64,000 nucleotides of DNA, taken from the NCBI RefSeq assembly GCF_004358755.1, contig NZ_SMZY01000002.1, positions 744,001 through 808,000 of the forward strand, in the 5' to 3' direction. Below the pieces are notes generated by a model that did no database searches, was not told the DNA's origin, and saw nothing but the letters and a program-made list of their open reading frames with translations. Source of the DNA: Peribacillus frigoritolerans (GTDB lineage Bacteria; Bacillota; Bacilli; Bacillales; Bacillaceae). The number at the start of each line of letters is the position of its first letter. Within the stretch, counting starts at the first letter, position 1. Position numbers and translations under genes: made by a program. This document shows positions 26,945 through 35,996 of the stretch, one piece after another.

Positions 26945-27754
26945 TTACCCCTTTACTGAACCTGCTGTCATACCTGCAATGAAATATTTCTGCAAAAAGA
27001 TGTAGGCGATAATCAGCGGTGCAGAGGCAATCATGACACCAGTAAAGAGCATCGGATAGTTAGTCATATATTCTCCCTGAAACTCAAGCAGGGCGAGCGG
27101 CAGGGTTTTGTACTCATCTTTTGTGATAAAGAGCAAGGGATACAGGAGATCATTCCAGTGCATAACGAAAAGAAAAATCGCTGTTGCCGAAAGCGACGGC
27201 AAGGATAGCGGCAGGGCAATCTTTTTGTACATCAGCCAGTTTCCGGCACCGTCGATTGAACCTGCTTCAAACAGAGACTTCGGAAGTGTTTTCATGAATC
27301 CAGTCAAAATAAAGACGGCAACAGGAAGCGTTGCAGCTATGTTGACCACAATTAATCCAATAAGACTATTTGTAAGCTTCAGCTGAAAGATTAATTGATA
27401 AAGAGGGATCATATTGACCTGTGCTGGAATCATCATGCCAAGGGTGAAAAGGCCGAAAATGATGGCTCCCGCTAAACCGCCCATTCTTGTGATGGAAAAA
27501 GCGATTAAACTGGCAAAAAACAAGGTTAAAAACACTGAAATCAATGTAACGATGGAACTGTTTTGAAAATAAAGCCCCATTGACTGATCCCTGAAAATCG
27601 ATATGTAATTAGAAATGGAGAATTGTTCCGGAAGCCCAAGAACATTTTCATACATCTCTGAAATGGTTTTAAACGTGGTTAAAAAAATCGCAAAAATCGG
27701 AATGATGATAATGGCCGCATACACAAGTATCAAACCGTATTTTGTTCCCTTCAT
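26945..27754 (-). CDS. ABC transporter permease, sugar (CUT1, MalG) type
   Basis: A 269-residue permease with six helices and the EAA cytoplasmic loop FEAGSIDGAGNWLMYKKIALPL, which contacts the ATPase. The C-terminal end IAGMTAGSVKG is typical of MalG-type proteins. Last gene of the ssuD-SBP-permease-permease unit, 13 nt downstream of the other permease. No ATPase is encoded; CUT1 importers in bacilli often use the shared MsmX ATPase. Confidence 0.9.
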   Translation of the reverse strand: MKGTKYGLILVYAAIIIIPIFAIFLTTFKTISEMYENVLGLPEQFSISNYISIFRDQSMGLYFQNSSIVTLISVFLTLFFASLIAFSITRMGGLAGAIIFGLFTLGMMIPAQVNMIPLYQLIFQLKLTNSLIGLIVVNIAATLPVAVFILTGFMKTLPKSLFEAGSIDGAGNWLMYKKIALPLSLPSLSATAIFLFVMHWNDLLYPLLFITKDEYKTLPLALLEFQGEYMTNYPMLFTGVMIASAPLIIAYIFLQKYFIAGMTAGSVKG

Positions 27755-27767
27755 CTATGGCCCCTCC

Positions 27768-28646
27768 TTAATAATCAACGCGATTTGCACGCAGTGTTTT
27801 AAACTGGACAAAGGTAATTACAGCTATGACAAGCATGAAAATTACGGACTCAGCAGAAGCATAACCAAATTTGAAGCTTCTGAATGCGGTTGTATAAATC
27901 AGCGTAGCGATGATTTCGGTCGAATAGTTCGGACCGCCCCGTGTCATCGCAAAAATAAGATCGAATGCTTTGAAGGATTGAATGGTTGTATACGCAACAA
28001 CAATCGTTGCAGCAGGTGCAATAAGCGGCCACGTTACTTTTCTGAACGTCTGCAGGCGGCTTGCCCCTTCAATTTTTGCCACTTCGTACAGATCAGCCGG
28101 AATGCTTTGCAGTCCAGCAATAAAGATAATAATCATTTGACCTGTGTGAAACCATACTTGCACAACTGCAATGGAAAAGATGGCAATCTTCTCATCACCC
28201 AGCCAGTTTTGGGCAAGAAAATCCAATTGCAGCCCTGTCAGAATGGTTTTCAGTAAACCAAGGTTGGGATCATAAATGAATGACCAGATAAAGGCTACAG
28301 AGACAGATGATAAGATGGTCGGAAAGAAAAAGAGCGCTCTGAAAAAGACATTCTGCTTTGTATTTTTAATAAGAAATAGAGCAAACACAAGTGAAAACAG
28401 AGTTTGAAAAATAACGACAAACAGCATAAACTTCACGTTATTCACGAGAGCTTTTACAAAAATAGAATCATTCGTTGCTAAATTGATATAGTTCTCAACT
28501 GCAACAAAATCAAATTCAGGAGAAATGCCGTCCCAGTTTGTAAAAGAGTAAAAGAAAGCACTGAGCGTCGGATAAATGAAAAAGATGGAATACACAAGCA
28601 CTCCAGGAATCAGGAAGAGAATGAGTGATTTATTATGTTTCAGCAC
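27768..28646 (-). CDS. ABC transporter permease, sugar (CUT1, MalF) type
   Basis: A 292-residue permease. Opening FLIPGVLVYSIFFIYPTLSAFFYSFTNWDG is the standard start of MalF/UgpA-type permeases. The EAA loop reads YEVAKIEGASRLQTFRKVTWPLI and the protein ends with FKTLRANRVDY. It partners the 26945-27754 permease in the membrane channel of a sugar-type importer. Confidence 0.9.
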   Translation of the reverse strand: MLKHNKSLILFLIPGVLVYSIFFIYPTLSAFFYSFTNWDGISPEFDFVAVENYINLATNDSIFVKALVNNVKFMLFVVIFQTLFSLVFALFLIKNTKQNVFFRALFFFPTILSSVSVAFIWSFIYDPNLGLLKTILTGLQLDFLAQNWLGDEKIAIFSIAVVQVWFHTGQMIIIFIAGLQSIPADLYEVAKIEGASRLQTFRKVTWPLIAPAATIVVAYTTIQSFKAFDLIFAMTRGGPNYSTEIIATLIYTTAFRSFKFGYASAESVIFMLVIAVITFVQFKTLRANRVDY

Positions 28647-28702
28647 CTGAGATGGTCTCCTTTCATGATGAGAAGAAGAGGGGTACCCCCCTCTTCTTCA
28701 GC

Positions 28703-29956
28703 TTACTTGCTTAAATTTTGATCCACAATTTTTTGAGCTTCGGCTGCCGCTTTTTCAGGCTCTGTTCCGCCAATAACTGCTTGAATTGAGGCAATGACTG
28801 CTTTTTCCACATCTGCGTTCGGGATCAGGAAGCGCGGCTGAAATCTCGTATTCTTCTCCATCCATACAGCTGTTTCTTTTAACTCTTCAGATTCGTAAGC
28901 AACATCATTGAGAGTGACATGCTGCCCGGTTTTATTTGCGTAATCCTCAGCATTCTCTTTTTCTGTCAAGAAGCTGATGAATTTCTTGGCAGCTTCCTGC
29001 TTTTCTGATTTGCTGTTGACTGCCAGCATGAAGGTTGTTGTGTGTACACCTTCATACTTGGCTTCACTTTCGGCTACTGTGATTGGTGCAAGAAGCTGAA
29101 GCTTAATATCCGGATTTTGCTGTTTAATGCCCGCCATTGCATACGAGCCGCTTGCAAGCATTGCTGCTTTTTCCTGAGCCATTAACGCAATCGCCCCGTC
29201 ATGCTTTGTTCCAAGAGCCTCCTTGGTTATGTAGCCTTTATCAACAAGCTCCTTAAATTGAGACAGGGTTTTGACCCACCATTCATCAGTAAGCTTTGCA
29301 TCGCCAGCCATAAGTTTTGTGAAAATTTCTTCGTCAGGAGCGTTATTCATCATCATGGTGTTCATTAATTGGCCAGGGCCAATGTCTGCTCCAGGGAAAG
29401 CGATTGGAATGTAGCCATTTTTCTTCAGCTCTTCACATAAGGCCAAAAACCCTTCCCAGTCTTTCGCCGGCTGAAGTCCGAGCTTTTCAAAGATCCCTTT
29501 ATTATAGACAGGCTGGTTGTAAACAAGCTGAAGCGGAACCGCAAGCTGTTTTCCATCTGCCTTTCCTGCTTCAATCAGATTTTCACTGAATTTTCCTACA
29601 AACTCTTCATTTGATATATCAGCAAACAGTCCTGCTTTTTTAATAATTTCAAATTGAGAACCCGGAAACGAAGTAAAGATATCTCCTGTTGATCCATCTC
29701 TTAAAATTGTTTGAGCAGTAGATTGATATTCTTCCGAAGGATAAATCGTCATGTCGACTTTAATCTTCGGATTTTCTTTTTCGAATTTGCTGATCAGCTC
29801 TTTAAACACTTCTGCATCTTCCCCGCGCCAATGAATGAAGCTGATTTCCGTCACTCCGTCCTTGCCGCCTCCGCTTGTTTCATTGGATGAGCATCCCATT
29901 AATGCGAGGGCTAAAACAAGTCCGATTACGATGTAACTGCTAAGCTTTTTTTTCAT
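28703..29956 (-). CDS. Sugar-type ABC transporter substrate-binding lipoprotein
   Basis: A 417-residue extracellular binding protein of the CUT1 family. The signal peptide ends in a lipobox (ALMGC, Cys22), so it is a lipoprotein. [23 protein letters not shown] and the following segments match family-1 solute-binding proteins for oligosaccharides. It overlaps ssuD by 17 nt and has AGGAGG before its ATG. Being joined to a desulfonating monooxygenase rather than a glycosidase, its ligand is likely a sulfonated sugar or similar compound; this is inference from context. Confidence 0.9.
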   Translation of the reverse strand: MKKKLSSYIVIGLVLALALMGCSSNETSGGGKDGVTEISFIHWRGEDAEVFKELISKFEKENPKIKVDMTIYPSEEYQSTAQTILRDGSTGDIFTSFPGSQFEIIKKAGLFADISNEEFVGKFSENLIEAGKADGKQLAVPLQLVYNQPVYNKGIFEKLGLQPAKDWEGFLALCEELKKNGYIPIAFPGADIGPGQLMNTMMMNNAPDEEIFTKLMAGDAKLTDEWWVKTLSQFKELVDKGYITKEALGTKHDGAIALMAQEKAAMLASGSYAMAGIKQQNPDIKLQLLAPITVAESEAKYEGVHTTTFMLAVNSKSEKQEAAKKFISFLTEKENAEDYANKTGQHVTLNDVAYESEELKETAVWMEKNTRFQPRFLIPNADVEKAVIASIQAVIGGTEPEKAAAEAQKIVDQNLSK

Positions 29957-31028
29957 TTGAAACCTCCTGTGTATGTTGTTTTAGCGGCAGCTTTGGAAAC
30001 AGCAGCTCTGCTGTACGATATGCTTCTTCTAGATGCGGATAGCCTGACATTATGAATGTATCAACGCCTGCTTCTGCGTATTTTTTCATGTTTTCTGCCA
30101 CACTGTCCGCATCTCCAACAAGCGCTGTTCCCGCGCCCTCCCTGGCAAGTCCGATTCCTGCCCACAGTCCAGGGGCAATTTCAAGGGCATTCCTGTTGTC
30201 GACTGATAAATCTGTCATTCGTCTTTGTGCAACAGAGTCAAAGCGTGCGAATTTCTTTTTTTGTTCCTCAATTACTTTGTCGTCCACATGTTGAATGAGC
30301 CCATCTGCAGCCTGCCAAGCCTCTTCTGCCGTTTCTCTGACAATCACGTGAAGCCTGATGCCAAATTTGACTTCCCGTCCTTTTTTCCGTGCAATTTCCC
30401 GCACTTTGGCAATTCTTTCTTTCACGATCTCCACAGGCTCTCCCCACGTTAAATAATAATCAACATGTTCAGCTGCTACCTCGTGAGCAGCCGGGGATGT
30501 TCCTCCCAAGTAAAGCGGAGGATAGGGCTTTTGAATCGGCGGCTGATGAATCCCGCCTCCGGCAATATCAAAGTACTTGCCTTTGAAATCAACGGACTCC
30601 TCTGCAAACAGTCTTCTCCACACTGTTAAAAATTCATTGCTCATTTCGTACCTTTGATTGTGCTCGAGATGAAGACCGTCGCCTGCAAGCTCAACAGGGT
30701 CTCCTCCCTGTACAATATTAAGAAGGAGTCTTCCGCCAGACATGCGGTCAAATGTAGAAGCCATTCTCGCAGCAATTGTCGGCGAAACAAAACCTGGACG
30801 AAGCGCAATCAAAAATTTCATTCTTTTCGTTATGGGTATCAGGCTTGACGCGATGACCCATGAATCTTCACATGCTTTCCCTGTAGGCAGCAGGGCACCG
30901 CTGAACCCCAGCGTATCGACTGCTTTTGCCACCTGCTGCAAATACTCGGGGGTGACCTCCCTTTTGCCTTTATCTGTTCCCAAATATCTGCTGTCTCCTG
31001 CTGTGGGTAAAAACCAGAATACTTCCAT
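29940..31028 (-). CDS. ssuD: FMNH2-dependent alkanesulfonate monooxygenase, SsuD-like
   Basis: A 362-residue luciferase-like flavin monooxygenase close to E. coli Ssu[81 protein letters not shown] and [19 protein letters not shown]. SsuD cleaves C-S bonds of sulfonates to sulfite and an aldehyde. The ATG at 31028 is favoured by AGGAGG 6 nt upstream. No flavin reductase (SsuE) gene and no SsuABC-type sulfonate importer are adjacent; instead a sugar-type ABC importer follows. Sulfoquinovose monooxygenases (SmoC) belong to the same family. Confidence 0.88.
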   Translation of the reverse strand: MEVFWFLPTAGDSRYLGTDKGKREVTPEYLQQVAKAVDTLGFSGALLPTGKACEDSWVIASSLIPITKRMKFLIALRPGFVSPTIAARMASTFDRMSGGRLLLNIVQGGDPVELAGDGLHLEHNQRYEMSNEFLTVWRRLFAEESVDFKGKYFDIAGGGIHQPPIQKPYPPLYLGGTSPAAHEVAAEHVDYYLTWGEPVEIVKERIAKVREIARKKGREVKFGIRLHVIVRETAEEAWQAADGLIQHVDDKVIEEQKKKFARFDSVAQRRMTDLSVDNRNALEIAPGLWAGIGLAREGAGTALVGDADSVAENMKKYAEAGVDTFIMSGYPHLEEAYRTAELLFPKLPLKQHTQEVSNEKKA

Positions 31029-31089
31029 GATCATCCTCCTAATTTTTTAAAGCAAAAGCGTCTTGATCATAGGCACTTCAGCTATAAAT

Positions 31090-31174
31090 AAATAAAAGCT
31101 CCCACCCTAAATAAACGGGCGGGAGCCTTTGGTTTGTCCAATCAGCTCTATCCTTATAAGAATAGTCAGAATTA
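31090..31174 (-). promoter_or_regulatory. Leader with conserved 22-nt core and terminator, upstream of the ssuD operon
   Basis: Minus-strand core at 31146-31125 reads GCTGATTGG-ACAAA-CCAAAGGC: outer pair GCT/GGC, internal loop GA/A, inner stem TTGG/CCAA. A palindromic hairpin CTATTCTTATAAGGATAG precedes it (31165-31148). The last GGC of the core begins a terminator GGCTCCCGCCC / AGGGTGGGAGC (31127-31098) followed by TTTTATTT. Compared with the thrC leader the inner stem changes T-A to C-G with pairing kept, and both terminator loops contain GTTTATTT. Confidence 0.65.
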
Positions 31175-31180
31175 ATTTTT

Positions 31181-31209
31181 ATCATAGTAAGAGTTTACAA
31201 GATTGTCAA
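31181..31209 (-). promoter_or_regulatory. Strong sigma-A promoter of the ssuD operon
   Basis: Minus strand TTGACA, 17-bp spacer, TATGAT. The -35 is a perfect match and the -10 differs at one position. Expected transcript start is near 31174, giving a leader of about 85 nt before the terminator. Confidence 0.85.
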
Positions 31210-31254
31210 TTTATTTCTTCTCTATAAAAATTCTAGAGAAAGATGCAATCTCCT

Positions 31255-32145
31255 TTAAGCCTTTTTTCTTATGTTTACAACCATCACCCCGGCAATAATC
31301 AGAAGACCTCCGGCCACGCTTGCCTTCAAAATCGGTTCATGCAGCAATATGACTGCTGCAATCACAGTTGCAAGGGGTTCAAAGTACAGAAAAGATGACA
31401 CTTTAGTTGCCTCCATGACTTCGAGCGCTTTGCCCCAAAACCAGTATGCGACTGCAGAGACAAAAATTCCGAGAAACAGCAAATGAGTCCAGTTTTCCGG
31501 TGTCAGGTAAGCCATCTGAACAAAGCCATTATTTCTTAAAAAGAAAGGAAGTGTCATGATAAAGCCGAAGAAGCATGTATAAAAAGTAACTGTCAGCGCG
31601 GGATATGGAATTTTCAGTTTTTTTATCAGAATTGAATAAACCGCCCAGTTTAATGTACTTAAAATCATCAGCAAGTAACCAATGTTAGCGTGAAAAGTTA
31701 AAGACCCGCCTTGTCCATATGAAGTAATTAAAAGAACGCCGAATACCGCAATTGTCATGCCAGCTGCTTTAAAAAGCGTAAATGTTTCTTTCAAAAAGAG
31801 ACTGGCCAGAACAGCTGTGAAGATCGGGGAAAAAGAGATGATCCATCCCGCTTGCGATGCCTGAATAGACTGCAGGGCTGCTGCTTGAATCACCTGATGA
31901 ACAAAGATGCCAAGCACTGAAAGGATAAAAATGGACGGAAGATGAACCATCTTCATTTTAAATGGCTGACGAAGGAGCAAAAGAAGGAAAAATAAAAAGA
32001 CCGCAGCAATGCAAAAGCGCAAAGCAAGCAATGTAAAAGGTTCTAGCTGACTTAAAACAGCTTTCGTTGAAACAAAAGATATTCCCCAGAAAGAAATAGA
32101 AACGGCTGCATAGATACTTGCTGTCACATGAACAGATTTCCTCAT
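31255..32145 (-). CDS. EamA family (DMT) transporter
   Basis: A 296-residue, ten-helix DMT transporter made of two EamA halves: ISFWGISFVSTKAVLSQLEPF at the start, and LNWAVYSILIKKL for the second half. Ending is GGLLIIAGVMVVNIRKKA. Substrate not readable. The start at 32145 has GAGGGAGGGG upstream, separated by about 10 nt. Single gene between the ssuD operon and the yjcHGF region; distinct from the EamA gene at 2322. Confidence 0.88.
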   Translation of the reverse strand: MRKSVHVTASIYAAVSISFWGISFVSTKAVLSQLEPFTLLALRFCIAAVFLFFLLLLLRQPFKMKMVHLPSIFILSVLGIFVHQVIQAAALQSIQASQAGWIISFSPIFTAVLASLFLKETFTLFKAAGMTIAVFGVLLITSYGQGGSLTFHANIGYLLMILSTLNWAVYSILIKKLKIPYPALTVTFYTCFFGFIMTLPFFLRNNGFVQMAYLTPENWTHLLFLGIFVSAVAYWFWGKALEVMEATKVSSFLYFEPLATVIAAVILLHEPILKASVAGGLLIIAGVMVVNIRKKA

Positions 32146-32314
32146 TTTCAGGCATTCCCCTCCCTCGCATCGGGCTTGTCTTCATATAAGGAATATGTGC
32201 TGAAGAATAGAATTATGCCGCGTCCTGAATCTGTCAAAAATCGTTCAAATCAACTGTCTTTTTTTTACATATTTTCATGATATATTTATCCTATAAGTGA
32301 AAGGTGGCGATCGA

Positions 32315-33373
32315 ATGACACATTCATTAACAAAGCCAAAATGGGGTCTTTTTGCAGCCCTGGTTCTTCTCATTGCCGGATCGAATGCCGCAATCTACCG
32401 TTTTCCATTCATGCAGCCTGTTCCGCAGGGAGCAGCTCTAGGTTCTCTGCTTGATTTTGTGATTGTGATACCGCTTTTAACCTACTTGTTTATCTTAAGA
32501 AATAGGTACTCCCTTACCTATCTGGTTCCTGTCATCCTTGCCGGTTATGGATTTGCCCGCTTTCTCCTCCCCGCTCAGCAAATGGAGGCTTTCTCCTTTA
32601 TACCGCGGCTGCTTTTTGCTTGTGAAGCTCTTGTTTTACTCGCGGAGATTTTGATCCTTATTCTCTTTTTCAAGAAACTTCCGCGAATCATTGGAGATTA
32701 CAAGTTGAATACTGATCTCCCCTTCTTTTTTCCAAAAGCTAAAGCCGCATTTGAAAAGCATTTGCCTTCAAACCGCTTGATGGATATCGTTTTTACGGAG
32801 ATTTCCATTTTCTACTATGCTTTGTTCAATTGGCGGAAAAAAGCCCCACAGCATGGAGGCGTTTATTTCACCGCTCATCATCAAACAAGTGTCATTGCCA
32901 TAAACATCATGCTGATTCACGCAATTGTTCTTGAAACAGCTGGATTTCATTTTCTTCTTCATTCGTTTAGTCCCCTTCTTTCATGGGTATTGCTTATTTT
33001 AAACAGCTATGGATTCCTATTTATTCTGGCAGATCTTCAAGCCATAAGACTGACTCCGTTCAGACTGACGGAGCATAGCTTATACCTTCAGGCTGGAATC
33101 TCTAAACGCGTCACCATTCCGCTTCACTTAATAAAAGAGATCAGGGACAATGATTACCCTGAAAAATTAACGGGAGATCAAGAAAAAACCGTTCTGGATT
33201 TAAGTCTGCCTGATTTCATAAAAGAAAAACCGGCTATTAAAATCGTTTTGACAGAAGCTGTAACCGCAGAGCTCATGTATGGATTTAAAAAGAAAGCAAA
33301 TGTCATTCTTCTAAATGCCGATGAAGCCCGCCGCTTTATGTCAGACGTTTCGGCAAAAATCAATCGCGCGTGA
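32315..33373 (+). CDS. Multi-pass membrane protein of unknown function
   Basis: A 352-residue protein with about seven or eight hydrophobic segments and a C-terminal soluble tail of roughly 90 residues (starting RLTPFRLTEHSLYLQAG) that looks like a small PH-like beta domain. I do not assign it to a named family; similar Bacillus proteins have been given carotenoid oxygenase names that the sequence does not support. The ATG at 32315 follows AAAGGTGG by 7 nt; a GTG at 32297 is possible but lacks a site. Upstream of yjcH in the same direction. Confidence 0.7.
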   Translation: MTHSLTKPKWGLFAALVLLIAGSNAAIYRFPFMQPVPQGAALGSLLDFVIVIPLLTYLFILRNRYSLTYLVPVILAGYGFARFLLPAQQMEAFSFIPRLLFACEALVLLAEILILILFFKKLPRIIGDYKLNTDLPFFFPKAKAAFEKHLPSNRLMDIVFTEISIFYYALFNWRKKAPQHGGVYFTAHHQTSVIAINIMLIHAIVLETAGFHFLLHSFSPLLSWVLLILNSYGFLFILADLQAIRLTPFRLTEHSLYLQAGISKRVTIPLHLIKEIRDNDYPEKLTGDQEKTVLDLSLPDFIKEKPAIKIVLTEAVTAELMYGFKKKANVILLNADEARRFMSDVSAKINRA

Positions 33374-33463
33374 AGCAAGAATTTTGCCGCAATTCATGCT
33401 AAAATGAATGGAAGCGTTTTTAATAATGGATGTGATTCGTCCATCATCTTTGGGGGTATCGTG

Positions 33464-34186
33464 ATGACAGCAAAAGCAGGAATTGTAAAAGAAACGCTGC
33501 TTTATTCAAAGGAATTAGAAGAAGAAGTAACGCTCTTGATTTATTTGCCGAAGAATTATTCGCCTCTTTATAAATACAGCCTGATCATTGCACAGGACGG
33601 TCAGGATTATTTCAGGCTCGGGCGCATCCCAAGGCAGACAGAGGAGCTGTTAAGCAGGAAAGGAATTGAAAATGTGATCATCGTCGGAATTCCGTATCGT
33701 GACGTGCAAGACCGCCGTGATAAATATCATCCGGAAGGGCGGAAGCAAAAAGCCTATATTCGCTTTTTGGCTCATGAAGCTGTTCCCTTTTTGGACAAAG
33801 AGTTTCCAACCTATCAAATGGGTGCCGGACGGGCTCTGATTGGAGATTCACTTGCTGGAACTGTATCTTTTATGACTGCTCTTACTTATCCGAATACGTT
33901 TGGAAAAGTCATAATGCAATCACCATATTCAGATGAAGCTATTCTGCAGATGGTGAAGGATTTTTCTTCCCCTGCCTTATTATCGATTTATCATCAAATT
34001 GGCACGAAAGAAACAGAAGTAAAAACGACAGACGGCGCCGTAATGGACTTCCTGACTCCAAACAGGGAACTGCACGCAGCCATTGAAGCAAAAGGTATTC
34101 CATCCGTTTATGAAGAGTTTGAAGGCGATCATAAATGGACATACTGGCAGCCGTCTCTGAAAAAGATTTTAAAAGCAATGTTCTAA
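33464..34186 (+). CDS. yjcH: Esterase-family protein YjcH
   Basis: A 240-residue alpha/beta hydrolase-like protein of the putative esterase (esterase D) family, the same length as B. subtilis YjcH as I recall it. The nucleophile elbow is GDSLAG (ALIGDSLAGTVSF), an acidic residue is in the following strands, and the likely catalytic His is in EFEGDHKWTYW near the C-terminus. Start ATG at 33464 behind GGGGG, preferred to a longer frame. First gene of yjcH-yjcG-yjcF. Substrate unknown; fold also used by enterochelin esterases. Confidence 0.85.
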   Translation: MTAKAGIVKETLLYSKELEEEVTLLIYLPKNYSPLYKYSLIIAQDGQDYFRLGRIPRQTEELLSRKGIENVIIVGIPYRDVQDRRDKYHPEGRKQKAYIRFLAHEAVPFLDKEFPTYQMGAGRALIGDSLAGTVSFMTALTYPNTFGKVIMQSPYSDEAILQMVKDFSSPALLSIYHQIGTKETEVKTTDGAVMDFLTPNRELHAAIEAKGIPSVYEEFEGDHKWTYWQPSLKKILKAMF

Positions 34187-34258
34187 TGGTCTCATATGCT
34201 TCAATCCTAAAATTTTGATATACTATGAATACATAGTTAAACATGGGAGGGAACCCTT

Positions 34259-34780
34259 ATGAAGTACGGAATTGCCATTTTTCCATCAAAAAAACTGCAG
34301 GATTCAGCTAACTCTTACCGAAAGCGCTATGATCCCAATTATGCATTGATTCCGCCTCACTTGACGCTTAAACAGCCATTTGAAGCGACAGATGAGCAAG
34401 TAAGGGACATTTCAAGAGAGCTGCGACAGATTGCACAAAGAATTCAGCCGCTCTCACTCTCAATTAGAAAATTCAGCTCTTTTTCACCAGTAAACAATGT
34501 CATTTATCTTAAAGTGGAGCCGACAGAAGAAATCTTGAATCTGTATGATGCGCTGCACGGCGAATATTTCTCAGATATTGAGCCGGAATATGCCTTTGTC
34601 CCGCATATCACGATTGGTCAAAAGCTGTCTGACGATGAACATTCAGATGTGCTTGGCCGCCTGAAAATGACAGATTTTCAGCACGAAGAAACCGTTGACC
34701 GCTTTCATCTTCTTTATCAGCTGGAAAATGGATCTTGGACGGTATATGAAACATTTCTGCTTGGAAAGGAAGGACTGTAA
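34259..34780 (+). CDS. yjcG: 2H phosphoesterase / RNA 2',3'-cyclic phosphodiesterase-like YjcG
   Basis: A 173-residue 2H phosphoesterase. The two H-x-T motifs are in [10 protein letters not shown] (about residue 39) and [10 protein letters not shown] (about 117), and the opening [24 protein letters not shown] is the standard YjcG start. Related 2H enzymes open cyclic phosphates in RNA or nucleotides. ATG preceded by GGGAGGGAAC. The next gene begins directly after its stop codon. Confidence 0.9.
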   Translation: MKYGIAIFPSKKLQDSANSYRKRYDPNYALIPPHLTLKQPFEATDEQVRDISRELRQIAQRIQPLSLSIRKFSSFSPVNNVIYLKVEPTEEILNLYDALHGEYFSDIEPEYAFVPHITIGQKLSDDEHSDVLGRLKMTDFQHEETVDRFHLLYQLENGSWTVYETFLLGKEGL

Positions 34781-35212
34781 GTGATCGCAAGAATTGTAAA
34801 GTCAGACGAAGAATTGCAGGACGCTTATGATGTCCGCACAAAAGTTTTTGTAGAAGAACAGCAAGTTCCTGAAGAAGAGGAAATTGATCAATTTGAAAGA
34901 GAAGCTTCTCACGTTGTTTTATATGACGGCGACAAGCCAGTCGGCGCAGGACGTTTCCGCATCCTAAACGGCATCGGCAAAATTGAACGCATTTGCGTGC
35001 TTCCTGATTACCGATCTAAAGGTGCAGGCAAAATCATCATGGAAAAGCTTGAAGAAATCGCTGTTTCAAAAGAAATGCAGACGTTAAAACTGAATGCACA
35101 AACTCATGCAGAGCCTTTCTATGAAAAGCTTGGCTATCACACCATTTCAAAAGAAACATTTTTGGATGCAGGCATTCCGCATGTAACGATGGTTAAAGAA
35201 ATAAAATTCTAA
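34781..35212 (+). CDS. yjcF: GNAT family N-acetyltransferase YjcF
   Basis: A 143-residue GNAT acetyltransferase. The acetyl-CoA loop region is IERICVLPDYRSKGAGKIIMEKLE (R/Q-x-x-G-x-G/A variant), then LNAQTHAEPFYEKLGYHTI. It starts with GTG immediately after the yjcG stop, with AAGGAAGGA inside the yjcG end as ribosome binding site, so translation is coupled. Substrate unknown. Confidence 0.9.
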   Translation: MIARIVKSDEELQDAYDVRTKVFVEEQQVPEEEEIDQFEREASHVVLYDGDKPVGAGRFRILNGIGKIERICVLPDYRSKGAGKIIMEKLEEIAVSKEMQTLKLNAQTHAEPFYEKLGYHTISKETFLDAGIPHVTMVKEIKF

Positions 35213-35237
35213 AAGCAGCGATTTCCGCTGCTTTTTA
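35211..35237 (+). terminator. Rho-independent terminator of yjcHGF
   Basis: AAAAGCAGC / GCTGCTTTT with a 6-nt loop, right after the yjcF stop, followed by TATTTTTCC. Confidence 0.92.
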
Positions 35238-35318
35238 TTTTTCCTTCTTTTTCTTTCTCAATAAAAACAGCCTAAGGTGCACATGCTAAATTCATCTAAC
35301 ATGAGACAAGGTGACATT

Positions 35319-35996
35319 ATGGAATTTGTATATACAGGTCTTGATTTAATCATCGGTTTTTTCGGTTTATTTTTCTTAACGAGAATATTAGGTAAAACGC
35401 AAATTACCCAAATTACAACATTTGATTTCATTTCTGCTCTAGTACTTGGAGAGCTTGTAGGAAATGCCGTTTTTGATGATGATACCGGCATACTTAAAAT
35501 ACTCTTCGCCATCACTGTATGGGGAACACTTATTTATCTACTTGAAATCATTACACAAAAGTGGAAAAAAACGAGAGCATTTCTAGAAGGAAGACCGACT
35601 ATTATTATTCATCATGGGGAGATATTACGTGAAGCTTTAAAGGGATCTAAACTAGACATCAATCAGCTTCAGCATTTAGTAAGGGCAAGAGGCGCATTCT
35701 CCCTGAGAGAGGTAGCTTTTGCTGTTCTGGAAACTGACGGGACAGTAAATATTTTAAAAAAGCCAAAGTATGATACCCCGACTCGGCACGACTTTCAAAT
35801 GGAGCCAAAAAGAGCGATTCTGCCTTTTTCCATGATTCTGGATGGGGAAGTCTTGCTGGATAATGTGAAAGAAGCAGGATTTTCGGAAGAATGGCTCCAG
35901 GCAGAGCTCAGAAAACAAAATATAAAGACCTACAGAGAGGTCTTATACGCTGAATGGCTTGAAGGAGATGGACTTTTTCTGCAGAAAATGAATTAG
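35319..35996 (+). CDS. DUF421 membrane protein (YetF family)
   Basis: A 225-residue protein with three N-terminal membrane helices (about residues 4-80) and a cytoplasmic DUF421 domain. Family signatures: RILGKTQITQITTFDFISALVLGELVGNA, then EGRPTIIIHHGEILREAL, then LRARGAFSLREVAFAVLET-like VRARGAFSLREV. Several copies (YetF, YkjA, YdfS, YrbG) occur in spore-formers, some as spore germination-linked membrane proteins. ATG at 35319 follows AAGGTGA. The stop overlaps the convergent MBL gene by 4 nt. Confidence 0.86.
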   Translation: MEFVYTGLDLIIGFFGLFFLTRILGKTQITQITTFDFISALVLGELVGNAVFDDDTGILKILFAITVWGTLIYLLEIITQKWKKTRAFLEGRPTIIIHHGEILREALKGSKLDINQLQHLVRARGAFSLREVAFAVLETDGTVNILKKPKYDTPTRHDFQMEPKRAILPFSMILDGEVLLDNVKEAGFSEEWLQAELRKQNIKTYREVLYAEWLEGDGLFLQKMN

